A DNA stretch of 64,000 nucleotides from Bordetella genomosp. 4 (GTDB lineage: Bacteria > Pseudomonadota > Gammaproteobacteria > Burkholderiales > Burkholderiaceae_B): assembly GCF_002261185.1 (NCBI RefSeq), contig NZ_NEVQ01000022.1:124001-188000 (forward strand), written 5' to 3'. Within the stretch, counting starts at the first letter, position 1, and each line of letters begins with the position of its first letter. Under the pieces are notes generated by a model. The model ran no database searches and was not told where the DNA came from. It saw only the letters and a program-made list of their open reading frames with translations. Both the position numbers and the translations under genes were made by a program. This document shows positions 54,602 to 62,762 of the stretch, piece after piece.

Positions 54602-55915
54602 ATGACCACTCTGAACGAAACCCACGACGCCGCCCTCACCAGTTGGGTCGCCAGCGCGAACGACGACACGAACGGCTTTCCGGTACAAAACCTGCCCTTT
54701 GCGGTATTCCGCAAACGCGGTTCCTCCGAAGCCTTCCGCCCCGGCGTCGCTATTGGCGACCAAATCGTCGACCTGGCAGCGTTGGCCAAACTAAATCCAT
54801 TCGACGGCCAGGCCGCCGCAGCACTGAACGCCTGCACCGCAGACAGCCTGAACGCCCTGATGGCGCTGGGCAGTGCCCATTGGAGCGCGTTGCGCCTCGC
54901 GCTATCGCGTGCGCTACGCACCGGATCGACCTTGCAGTCGCAGATCGAGCCCTTGCTGTTCGCGCAAAGAGATGCCGAATACACCACACCCGCGCGCATC
55001 GGCGACTACACCGACTTTTATATCTCGGTGCATCACGCCACCAACATCGGCAAACAATTCCGCCCTGACAATCCCCTGCTGCCCAACTACAAATGGGTGC
55101 CCATCGGCTATCACGGCCGCGCCTCGAGCCTGGGCGTCAACCAACAGTTCCCGCGCCCGGTCGGCCAAACCCGTCCTGCTGCCGAAGGCGAACTGCCTCA
55201 ATTCGGTCCCTGCCAACGTTTGGACTACGAACTGGAACTCGGCGTATTCGTAGGCACAGGCAACGAACAAGGCCACCGCATCCCGCTGGATCAGGCAGAC
55301 GAACACATCTTCGGCCTCTGCATCCTGAACGACTGGTCCGCACGCGACATCCAGGCCTGGGAATACCAACCGCTGGGCCCCTTCCTGTCCAAAAACTTCG
55401 CCTCCACGATCTCGCCGTGGATCGTCACCCTCGAGGCCTTGGAGCCCTTCCGCACCGCCTTCACCCGTGCGGCCGGCGAACCGCAACCCCTGCCGTATCT
55501 GGCCTCGGACACAAACCGAGCCCAAGGCGCCTACGACGTGCAAATGGAAGTGCTCATGACCACACAGGCCTCGCGCGCTGCCCAGCACGCGCCTGCACAC
55601 CTATCAGCCAGCAATTTCCGCGACGCCTACTGGAACATCGCTCAGTTGATCACGCACCACACCGTCAACGGCTGCAACCTGCAGCCTGGCGACCTGCTCG
55701 GCACTGGCACCCTGTCCGGCCCTGAACCCGACCAAGCCGGCTCCATCCTCGAACTCACCCAGGGTGGCAAAACCCCCATCACCCTCCCGTGGGGCGAGCA
55801 GCGCACCTTCCTGCAAGACGGCGACCAAATCATCATCCGCGCCGAATGCCGCAAACCCGGCTACCCGCGCATCGCCTTCGGCGAATCCGCCGGCACCGTC
55901 CTGCCTGCCCTGTAA
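54602..55915 (+). CDS. fahA: fumarylacetoacetase
   Basis: 437 residues. It splits fumarylacetoacetate into fumarate and acetoacetate, the last step of tyrosine degradation. Motifs are YTDFYISVHHATNIGKQFRP (catalytic His and metal Asp), YKWVPIGYHGRASSL, DYELELGVFVGTGNEQGHRI and FLSKNFASTISPWIV. It shares the hmgA operon. Confidence 0.95.
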   Translation: MTTLNETHDAALTSWVASANDDTNGFPVQNLPFAVFRKRGSSEAFRPGVAIGDQIVDLAALAKLNPFDGQAAAALNACTADSLNALMALGSAHWSALRLALSRALRTGSTLQSQIEPLLFAQRDAEYTTPARIGDYTDFYISVHHATNIGKQFRPDNPLLPNYKWVPIGYHGRASSLGVNQQFPRPVGQTRPAAEGELPQFGPCQRLDYELELGVFVGTGNEQGHRIPLDQADEHIFGLCILNDWSARDIQAWEYQPLGPFLSKNFASTISPWIVTLEALEPFRTAFTRAAGEPQPLPYLASDTNRAQGAYDVQMEVLMTTQASRAAQHAPAHLSASNFRDAYWNIAQLITHHTVNGCNLQPGDLLGTGTLSGPEPDQAGSILELTQGGKTPITLPWGEQRTFLQDGDQIIIRAECRKPGYPRIAFGESAGTVLPAL

Positions 55916-55987
55916 ACGCCTGCATCGCGGACGACGGATCACGCAGTACGCCGAATCTCGATATCTCCGCACGCTTTGTACATGATC

Positions 55988-56022
55988 GTTTTCGTTGGGC
56001 GCGCAGGGCGCTCAACGAAAAC
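55988..56022 (+). terminator. hairpin downstream of fumarylacetoacetase
   Basis: GTTTTCGTTG and CAACGAAAAC form a 10-bp stem around a GC-rich loop, 73 bp after the stop, without a T run. A likely end of the hmgA-fahA transcript. The rest of 55916-56219 shows no gene. Confidence 0.5.
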
Positions 56023-56219
56023 AGCCCCGCAAGATCATTCTCCTTGCCACCACCGGCACAAAAAAATGCCAAGCAAACAAAACGTGCCAGCGATGCAGAG
56101 AGCTCTAATTGCCTCGGCTCGACGTCCATAAGAACATCCGCCCTCGCAACCAAAACGGAACAAACAGCGCACGCACTGCATCCGCAACGCACGCTCACAC
56201 GCAGCACAGACAGACACCC

Positions 56220-56954
56220 CTACCGCGTCTGCCCCCGCCTCAACCTCTCCCGGCTATTACTCAAATGCGTCCGCATAGCCGCCCGAGCCGCATCCGGTTC
56301 CTGACGCAAAATCGCGTCATAAATATCCTCATGTTCCCGATTAACCCGAGCCAGATACTGCTCGCGTCCCTCATCAGCAATACGCGCCGAATTGATCCGA
56401 GTGCGAGGAATCGCCGCCGAACCCAGATGCGACATCAGATCAGCAAAATAACGATTGTCCGTCGCTTGTGCGATCAACAAGTGGAACCGAAAATCAGGCG
56501 TAATCGTGTCGCCATCGGATCCTAGACTGTGGCGGAACTCATCAAGGGCCACTCGCATATCTGCCAACTGCGCATCCGTACGGCGCATCGCCGCCAGCCC
56601 AGCCGCCTCGCTTTCCAGACAGATACGCAATTCCAGCAACACCAGCACATCACGCACCGTCGCCAGATCCGCAGGATCGACCCGGAAATCCGCCCCGCCG
56701 CTGGGCTCCAGCGCATAAGTCCCGATACCGTGATGCGTCTCCACCAACCCCGCCGCCTGCAAGCGCGACAAAGCCTCGCGCACCACCGTACGGCTGACAC
56801 CGAATTGCCGCATCAATTCGGACTCGGTCGGTAATTTTTCACCTGGCCGGATCTGCCCACCCCGAATACGTTCGGACACGTCCTCAACCAAGCCTTGCGC
56901 CAGATTGCGCGGCCGACGCGGTACAGAAACCGGCCAGTCTGCGTTGTTCGTCAT
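56220..56954 (-). CDS. GntR-family regulator, FadR/FCD type
   Basis: 244 residues from ATG 56954. The winged helix is IRPGEKLPTESELMRQFGVS followed by RTVVREALSRLQAAGLVETH; the FCD effector domain has FHLLIAQATDNRYF and HEDIYDAILRQEP. The next operon, divergent, starts behind a promoter overlapped by a FadR-type operator, so this is its probable repressor, released by a sugar acid. A similar operator lies upstream of udh. Confidence 0.9.
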   Translation of the reverse strand: MTNNADWPVSVPRRPRNLAQGLVEDVSERIRGGQIRPGEKLPTESELMRQFGVSRTVVREALSRLQAAGLVETHHGIGTYALEPSGGADFRVDPADLATVRDVLVLLELRICLESEAAGLAAMRRTDAQLADMRVALDEFRHSLGSDGDTITPDFRFHLLIAQATDNRYFADLMSHLGSAAIPRTRINSARIADEGREQYLARVNREHEDIYDAILRQEPDAARAAMRTHLSNSRERLRRGQTR

Positions 56955-56981
56955 CAAGGGATATCCCGAGTAATACTGCGC

Positions 56982-57011
56982 TTGACGTCAAAATTCTGGC
57001 CTCATTATACT
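56982..57011 (+). promoter_or_regulatory. sigma70-type promoter of the SMP-30/TRAP operon
   Basis: TTGACG (-35, 56982-56987) and TATACT (-10, 57006-57011) with 18-nt spacing; the overlapping TTATAC gives 17. The operator at 57019 follows just downstream, near the expected transcription start. Confidence 0.6.
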
Positions 57012-57018
57012 GCCCGAA

Positions 57019-57031
57019 GTTGTACGACAAC
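57019..57031. promoter_or_regulatory. FadR-subfamily GntR operator
   Basis: GTTGT-ACG-ACAAC, an inverted repeat matching the TNGTNNNACNA consensus, centred about 14 bp past the -10 element. Its place suggests repression by blocking transcription initiation. A related site occurs at 20858-20877. Confidence 0.7.
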
Positions 57032-57202
57032 GTATCTGTTTCACCCAGGATATCTGTCGGCGTTCACGTATCACTCAGTCTGTCCCTTGCTTCTGCTACA
57101 CCGCCGGAATGCTTGCATGACACTCGTTACTGAATCACCCACGAACACCCGACACCGCTCGCTGACGACCTGCGCAGCGAGCATTCATCATAGAGAACGG
57201 TC

Positions 57203-58120
57203 ATGAACAGCCAGCCCCAAGCAGAACGGCTGGGCAGCATGCTATGCACCGTGGGCGAAAGCCCCGTCTGGCGTGCCACCGACCAAGCACTGTACTGGAC
57301 AGACATCCCTGCGCGCCGCCTGTGGCGCTACGATCCCGCCCAAGGATCGGCTCATCACTGGCCGCTCCCTGAAATGGCGGGCTGCATCGCAATGCACGGC
57401 ACAGGCTGGCTGGCCGCCATGGAAAGCGGCCTGTATGCCTTGCCAGCAGTCACCGCACCGCCCGGCGCCGGCAATAGCGCTGCTGCATCGGCGCCGCTGC
57501 CTGCAACAGCACTAGCGCGGGTCACGCACGCTGCGCCCGAAATGCGCTTTAACGACGGCCGCTGCGACCGCCAGGGCCGTTTCTGGGCAGGCACGATGGT
57601 CCAGAACATGACATTGGGCCACGACGCCGGCCGGCTATATCGCTACGCGGGCGGTGAGCTCAGCATCCCCTTGCCCATGACATTCATCGTGCCTAACGGC
57701 ATGGCCTTCAGCCCCGACGGCCGTACCATGTATGTGTCCGATTCGCACCCGGATCGTCAAACCGTATGGGCCTTTGATTACGACATCGATAACGGCGTGC
57801 CGCATCATGGCCGCGTCTTCATCGATCGTCTGCCCGCAGGCCGCCCCGACGGCGCAGCCGTAGATCAAGACGGTGGCTACTGGATATGCGGCAATGATGC
57901 CGGCATGTTGTACCGCTACACCCCGGCAGGCAAACTGGATCGCAGTCTGGCACTGCCCGTCTCCAAACTGGCCATGTGCGCCTTTGGCGGCGCAGGCCTG
58001 GACACATTATTCGTCACCAGTATCCGCCCTCCCCATGCTGCGCGCGACGCGCTGGACGGCGCGCTGTTCGCACTCACACCTGGCACCCGCGGCCTGGAGG
58101 AACCCGCTTTTATCGGCTAG
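57203..58120 (+). CDS. SMP-30/gluconolactonase/LRE family protein
   Basis: 305 residues. Propeller motifs: GESPVWRATDQALYWTDIPA (Glu), MRFNDGRCDRQGRFWAGTMV (Asn) and PDGAAVDQDGGYWICGNDAG (Asp), the metal ligands of gluconolactonase/regucalcin enzymes. It likely hydrolyses an aldono- or aldarolactone. It heads an operon with a TRAP transporter and could accept the lactone made by uronate dehydrogenase. Confidence 0.9.
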   Translation: MNSQPQAERLGSMLCTVGESPVWRATDQALYWTDIPARRLWRYDPAQGSAHHWPLPEMAGCIAMHGTGWLAAMESGLYALPAVTAPPGAGNSAAASAPLPATALARVTHAAPEMRFNDGRCDRQGRFWAGTMVQNMTLGHDAGRLYRYAGGELSIPLPMTFIVPNGMAFSPDGRTMYVSDSHPDRQTVWAFDYDIDNGVPHHGRVFIDRLPAGRPDGAAVDQDGGYWICGNDAGMLYRYTPAGKLDRSLALPVSKLAMCAFGGAGLDTLFVTSIRPPHAARDALDGALFALTPGTRGLEEPAFIG

Positions 58121-58242
58121 CCCCCGAGCGATTGACTCATAACGGGCCAACACCCATGGCCCACTTGGCACCAACGCAGTGCCCGCAGCGTTTTTTCCAC
58201 AAGAAACCTGATTACGCCCCACTCCTAAGCCGGAGGTAGACA

Positions 58243-59226
58243 ATGTTGTGCTTTACCCTGAAACGCGCCACCGTGGCCGCGTTGACTGCTGCGTGCCTGT
58301 CCGCAGGTGCATCCCTTCATGCCGAAACGCTGCGCTCGGCGGACATCCACCCTGATGACTACCCCACCGTACAGGCTGTACGCCACATGGGCGAGTTGAT
58401 CAAACAGCGGACCAACGGACGTATCGACGTCAAGGTCTATGCTGGCGGCACACTGGGCCGCGAAGAAGACTCGATCGAACAAGTCAAAATGGGCGCGCTC
58501 GCCATGACGCGCGTCAGCAGCGCCGCGATGCACAACATCTGCGAGACGACGCGCGTGCCCTCGCTGCCCTTTCTATTCCGTTCCAAAGAGCACCTGCACA
58601 AAGTGCTCGATAGCGACATCGGCGAACAAATCCTGAAATCCTGCGAGAACGCGGGGTTTGTCGGGCTGGCCTGGTACGACAGCGGCGCGCGCTCAATGTA
58701 CACGCGCAACAAACCCGTCAAGACCAAAGACGACGTCAAAGGCATGAAGATCCGCGTCCAGCAATCGGACCTGTCAGTCGCCATGGTCGAAGCGTTGGGC
58801 GGCAATGCCACCCCCATGTCCATGGGCGAGGTCTACACGGCACTAAAGACCGGTCTCGTGGATGCTGCAGAAAACAACTATCCCAGCTACGAAAGCGCGC
58901 ACCATTATGAGGTGGCCAAGTACTACTCTCTGACTGAACACACCATGACGCCGGAAATCCTGCTGTTTTCCAAACGTCAATGGGACAAGCTGTCAGACGA
59001 AGACCGCAAGATCATTCGCGATACCGCGCGCGAATCCGTGCCCTATATGCGCAAGCTGTGGAGCGAACGCGAAAACACATCGCGCGCCATCGTCGTCAAA
59101 GCAGGTTCGGAAATCATCGAGCCCGATAAGGCCTCGTTTCAGGCAGCGATGAAGCCTGTCTACGACCGCTTTGTCACAACGCCGGAAATGAAAGATCTGG
59201 TGACTCGCATCCAGGCCGTCAAATAA
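58243..59226 (+). CDS. TRAP transporter substrate-binding protein (DctP family)
   Basis: 327 residues with a signal peptide (ATVAALTAACLSAGASLHAE). DctP features: ADIHPDDYPTVQAVRHMGEL, RSMYTRNKPVKTKDDVKGMK, with the conserved carboxylate-binding Arg in GMKIRVQQSD, and EVYTALKTGLVDAAENNYPS. The closest described group (DctP with hexuronate or aldonate ligands) would suit the operon; specificity is inferred. Confidence 0.92.
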   Translation: MLCFTLKRATVAALTAACLSAGASLHAETLRSADIHPDDYPTVQAVRHMGELIKQRTNGRIDVKVYAGGTLGREEDSIEQVKMGALAMTRVSSAAMHNICETTRVPSLPFLFRSKEHLHKVLDSDIGEQILKSCENAGFVGLAWYDSGARSMYTRNKPVKTKDDVKGMKIRVQQSDLSVAMVEALGGNATPMSMGEVYTALKTGLVDAAENNYPSYESAHHYEVAKYYSLTEHTMTPEILLFSKRQWDKLSDEDRKIIRDTARESVPYMRKLWSERENTSRAIVVKAGSEIIEPDKASFQAAMKPVYDRFVTTPEMKDLVTRIQAVK

Positions 59227-59236
59227 AGGAACAACC

Positions 59237-59788
59237 ATGTCTGCCCAAACGCTTTCACCTACGGAAAGCAGCGGCAGCACAGTGTCACGGGTGTTAAATG
59301 GCTACGCACGTTTGTGCGCAGCCATAGCCCGGCTATGCATGGTGCTAAGTGTGATCGGGGTGATATGCCTGGTCGCCGCTGTCTCGTATCAGATCTTTGG
59401 CCGTCACATCCTGAACAACACACCGACCTGGGCAGAGAGCCTGTCGCTGCTGCTGGTGCTGTACGTCACGATGCTCGGCGCGGCTGTCGCCGTGCGCGAT
59501 GCCGGTCATATCGGCTTTGAATCGCTGGTCAATCTGCTGCCCGAAGCCGGCCAGCGGCGCCTGCAGATTGTCATCCATTTGCTGGTGCTGCTGTTCGGTG
59601 CGCTGATGGCGTGGTATTGCGGCCAACTGGCCGAGTCGGTGCACAGCTACAAGATCCCCAACCTGGGTTTGTCTGAAGGCTGGAAATACGCGCCTGCCAC
59701 ATTATCCGGTGCATTGATCGTGTTGTTTTCGATCGAACACATCATTGCGCTGCTGCGCAATCAAAAGGTGGTACCAGCATGGCATTGA
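59237..59788 (+). CDS. TRAP transporter small permease (DctQ family)
   Basis: 183 residues, four membrane helices. RHILNNTPTWAESLSLLLVL and AVRDAGHIGFE match the DctQ pattern. It starts 10 bp after the receptor gene and overlaps the large permease gene by 10 nt. Confidence 0.92.
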   Translation: MSAQTLSPTESSGSTVSRVLNGYARLCAAIARLCMVLSVIGVICLVAAVSYQIFGRHILNNTPTWAESLSLLLVLYVTMLGAAVAVRDAGHIGFESLVNLLPEAGQRRLQIVIHLLVLLFGALMAWYCGQLAESVHSYKIPNLGLSEGWKYAPATLSGALIVLFSIEHIIALLRNQKVVPAWH

Positions 59789-61062
59789 CTCTACTTTCAT
59801 TGACGTTCATTGGGTTCCTGGTCATCGGAGTGCCGGTAGCCTTTGCCATCGGTCTGGCCTCGATATCGGCCATCGTCTACGAGGACCTGCCCATCGCGGT
59901 GGCTTTTCAGCAGATGACTTCGGGCATGAACGCCTTTTCGTTTCTCGCCATTCCGTTTTTTATCTTTACCGGCGAATTGATGTTGTACGGAGGCATTGCC
60001 GACCGTATCGTCACGTTTGCCAAATCCGTCGTCGGCCATGTGCGCGGGGGGCTCGGCATGTCCAACGTCCTGGCTTGCACGCTGTTCGGCGGCGTATCCG
60101 GTTCCCCGGTCGCCGACGTTTCCGCAATGGGTTCAGTCATGATCCCCATGATGAAACGCGAGGGCTACCACGCCGATTATGCGGTGAACGTCACCACGCA
60201 TGCGGCGTTGGTGGGTGCGCTGATGCCCACCAGCCACAACATCATCATCTATACCTTGGCTACCGGCGGCAAAGTCTCCATCGCGGCATTGATCGCCGCC
60301 TGCGTGGTACCGGCAGTCATCTTGACGCTTTGCAACTTGGCAGCAGCCTATCTCGTCGCTCGCAAACGCGGCTATCCCGCAGGCACATTTCCCGGATGGG
60401 CGGTGGTGGTGCGATCGCTCGTCGCGGCCGCGCCGGGGCTGTTTGTCATCGTGCTGATCATTACCGGCATTCTCAGTGGTGTCTTCACGGCCACAGAATC
60501 CGCCGCCGTCGCCGTCCTGTATTCGCTGGCGCTCACCGCGCTGGTGTACCGTTCGCTGAGCTGGGATCAGTTCATCCGGGCGGCCGCGAAGGCGGTCAAG
60601 ACCACGGGCATCGTGCTGTTGCTGATCGGTATCTCGGCCACCTTCGGCTATCTCATCGGCTTCTACAGCGTCGCAGAAAAGACCGGTGAACTGATGGGCG
60701 CGATCTCCACAGAGCCCTGGGCCATTTTTCTGATGGTCAACATCGCACTGTTTGTCCTGGGCACCTTTCTGGACATGGCAGCCACGATTCTGATCTGCAC
60801 CCCGATCTTTCTGCCAATATGCATGCAGTACGGCATGAGTCCCGTGCAATTCGGCGTGGTCATGCTGTTGAATTGCGCACTGGGACTGAACACGCCTCCG
60901 GTAGGCACCGTGCAGTTTGTAGGATGCGCCATAGGAAAGGTGTCGGTAGGTACCGTCATGCGCACCATCTGGCCGTTTTATGGCGCGCTGATTGTGGCGT
61001 TGGCGCTCGTGACCTATGTGCCGACGTTCTCGTCGTGGCTGCCTGATCTGCTGTTCAAGTAA
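59779..61062 (+). CDS. TRAP transporter large permease (DctM family)
   Basis: 427 residues with 11-12 hydrophobic segments. Family stretches are FLAIPFFIFTGELMLYGGIA, GLGMSNVLACTLFGGVSGSP and LLNCALGLNTPPVGTVQFVG. It forms the sodium-driven channel with DctQ and DctP. The operon ends at a GC-rich hairpin. Confidence 0.95.
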   Translation: MALTLLSLTFIGFLVIGVPVAFAIGLASISAIVYEDLPIAVAFQQMTSGMNAFSFLAIPFFIFTGELMLYGGIADRIVTFAKSVVGHVRGGLGMSNVLACTLFGGVSGSPVADVSAMGSVMIPMMKREGYHADYAVNVTTHAALVGALMPTSHNIIIYTLATGGKVSIAALIAACVVPAVILTLCNLAAAYLVARKRGYPAGTFPGWAVVVRSLVAAAPGLFVIVLIITGILSGVFTATESAAVAVLYSLALTALVYRSLSWDQFIRAAAKAVKTTGIVLLLIGISATFGYLIGFYSVAEKTGELMGAISTEPWAIFLMVNIALFVLGTFLDMAATILICTPIFLPICMQYGMSPVQFGVVMLLNCALGLNTPPVGTVQFVGCAIGKVSVGTVMRTIWPFYGALIVALALVTYVPTFSSWLPDLLFK

Positions 61063-61075
61063 GCACGAAGCAGAC

Positions 61076-61102
61076 CGCGGCGGCATTGCGCATGCCGCCG
61101 CG
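61076..61102. terminator. bidirectional hairpin between convergent genes
   Basis: CGCGGCGGCAT-TGCGC-ATGCCGCCGCG is a perfect 11-bp stem in the 47-bp gap between the TRAP operon and the convergent oxidase gene. It has no T run. Confidence 0.55.
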
Positions 61103-61109
61103 CGGATCA

Positions 61110-62525
61110 TCATGCCTGCAGGACTTTGCCCGGATTCATCAATCCTCGAGGATCCAGCGCCTGTTTGATACGCTTCATCAGGCCTAGCTCCAGGGCACTT
61201 TTGTAATGAGGCAGCTCATCGCGCTTGAGCTGACCGATTCCATGCTCGGCGCTGATGGAGCCCGCATGTTCGATCACACTGCGATGCACGATGTCGTAGA
61301 TATCTTGCTGCAGCGCCAGCAGGTCGGCCTCTGTCTGGCCCGGCGCGCGGGCGACGTTGTAGTGCAGGTTGCCATCGCCGAGGTGGCCGAACACCACGTT
61401 GCGCACATTGGGAAAGCGTTCCTGCAGCAAGCCATTGGTCTTGTGCACGAACCCGGCAATCGATGAAATCGGAATCGATACATCGTGCTTGACGCCTTTA
61501 CCCTGCTCGGCCTCAGCCAGGGGAATACTCTCGCGCAAATGCCATAGCGCGCGGCTCTGGGCTACGCTGGCGGCAATCGCCGCATCGGTGACCAATCCCG
61601 CCTCGATCGCCTCGCCCAATACTGCCTCGAAACGCTCGCGTGCATGCGCCTCGCTCTCGCTGTCGGACAGCTCCAGCAAGGCAAACCAAGGAGATCTAGC
61701 CGAATCGCCCTCAAAGGGCAGCCGCTGCTGCGGGAACAACTGCACGACCGTCTGCAGGCAGTCGCCCGCCATCAACTCGAATCCTGTCAGCGACGCCCCG
61801 AACCCGGAACGCGCCCGCGACAGCAACTCGACTGCAGCGTCGATGGAATCCAGAGCCAGCAGCGCTGTACACGACGCCACAGGTTGCGGATACAACTTCA
61901 GGGTGGCGGCGGTAATAATGCCCAGCGTGCCCTCGCTGCCGATGTACAGGTCACGCAAATCGTAACCAGTGTTATCTTTGCGCAGTCCCCGCAGGCCGTT
62001 CCATATCTCGCCTTCAGCGGTCACGACCTCCAGCCCCAGCGCCAGTTCGCGGGCATTGCCGTAGCGCAACACCTGCGTACCGCCCGCATTCGTAGCGAGA
62101 TTTCCGCCTATCGTGCAACTGCCTTCGGCCGCCAGGCTCAGGGGAAACAGACGTCCGGCCTCGGCTGCCGCCTGCTGTACCGCCTGCAAAATGCAGCCAG
62201 CCTCGACCGTGATCGTATCGTTGGCTGTGTCGATGGCACGGACACGGTTCAGCCTGCCCGTGGACAGCACGACCGCCTGGCCCGAATCGTCGGGGGTTGC
62301 GCCGCCGCACAGGCCGGTATTACCGCCCTGGGGCACCACAGGCGTCCCGTGCTGGACACACAGCCGCACTGCCTGCGCGACTTGTTCAGTGGAATCGGGA
62401 CGGATCACCGCCAGCGCAGTTCCGCGATAGCGGCGGCGCCAGTCCTGCAGATACGTCGCAGCATCGTCGCCGGTCAGCACATGGGCCGGGCCCAGTAGGG
62501 ATTGCAATGCGTTCAATAAGCTCAT
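61110..62525 (-). CDS. FAD-linked oxidase (GlcD/D-lactate/D-2-hydroxyacid dehydrogenase type)
   Basis: 471 residues from ATG 62525. The FAD-binding PCMH domain has VVPQGGNTGLCGGATPDDSG, ...GTQVLRYGNARELALGLEVV and YIGSEGTLGIITAATLKLYP. The C-terminal oxidase domain has VFGHLGDGNLHYNV and SAEHGIGQLKRDEL, with the active-site His and Glu. It oxidises a D-2-hydroxy acid such as glycolate, D-lactate or 2-hydroxyglutarate. It is convergent with the TRAP operon, so not necessarily linked to it. Confidence 0.92.
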   Translation of the reverse strand: MSLLNALQSLLGPAHVLTGDDAATYLQDWRRRYRGTALAVIRPDSTEQVAQAVRLCVQHGTPVVPQGGNTGLCGGATPDDSGQAVVLSTGRLNRVRAIDTANDTITVEAGCILQAVQQAAAEAGRLFPLSLAAEGSCTIGGNLATNAGGTQVLRYGNARELALGLEVVTAEGEIWNGLRGLRKDNTGYDLRDLYIGSEGTLGIITAATLKLYPQPVASCTALLALDSIDAAVELLSRARSGFGASLTGFELMAGDCLQTVVQLFPQQRLPFEGDSARSPWFALLELSDSESEAHARERFEAVLGEAIEAGLVTDAAIAASVAQSRALWHLRESIPLAEAEQGKGVKHDVSIPISSIAGFVHKTNGLLQERFPNVRNVVFGHLGDGNLHYNVARAPGQTEADLLALQQDIYDIVHRSVIEHAGSISAEHGIGQLKRDELPHYKSALELGLMKRIKQALDPRGLMNPGKVLQA

Positions 62526-62656
62526 AGCGAAAACCGCAATCAAAGCGCCCGGCCACGCGGGACGACATGGAAGACAGGAGGGTTATTGTAGGGGTTGACC
62601 GGCGGATATGGCGGTCTGCCGGCCTCCGGCCGCCCCGCAAGCCCCGCGAATCGAGG

Positions 62657-62698
62657 ATAATTCACATTCCTGCACACATAATTCACATTCACGCACAC
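62657..62698. repeat. two tandem 21-bp repeats
   Basis: Two adjacent 21-bp units (62657-62677 and 62678-62698) share ATAATTCACATTC and GCACAC and differ at two positions. They lie 65 bp before the phosphomannomutase start, in its presumed promoter region. Confidence 0.8.
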
Positions 62699-62762
62699 GT
62701 AACGCCCTGCTGCTTGAATATGATCAGCCCTATTTGATTATTCATCATTCCCAGGAGTCTGC

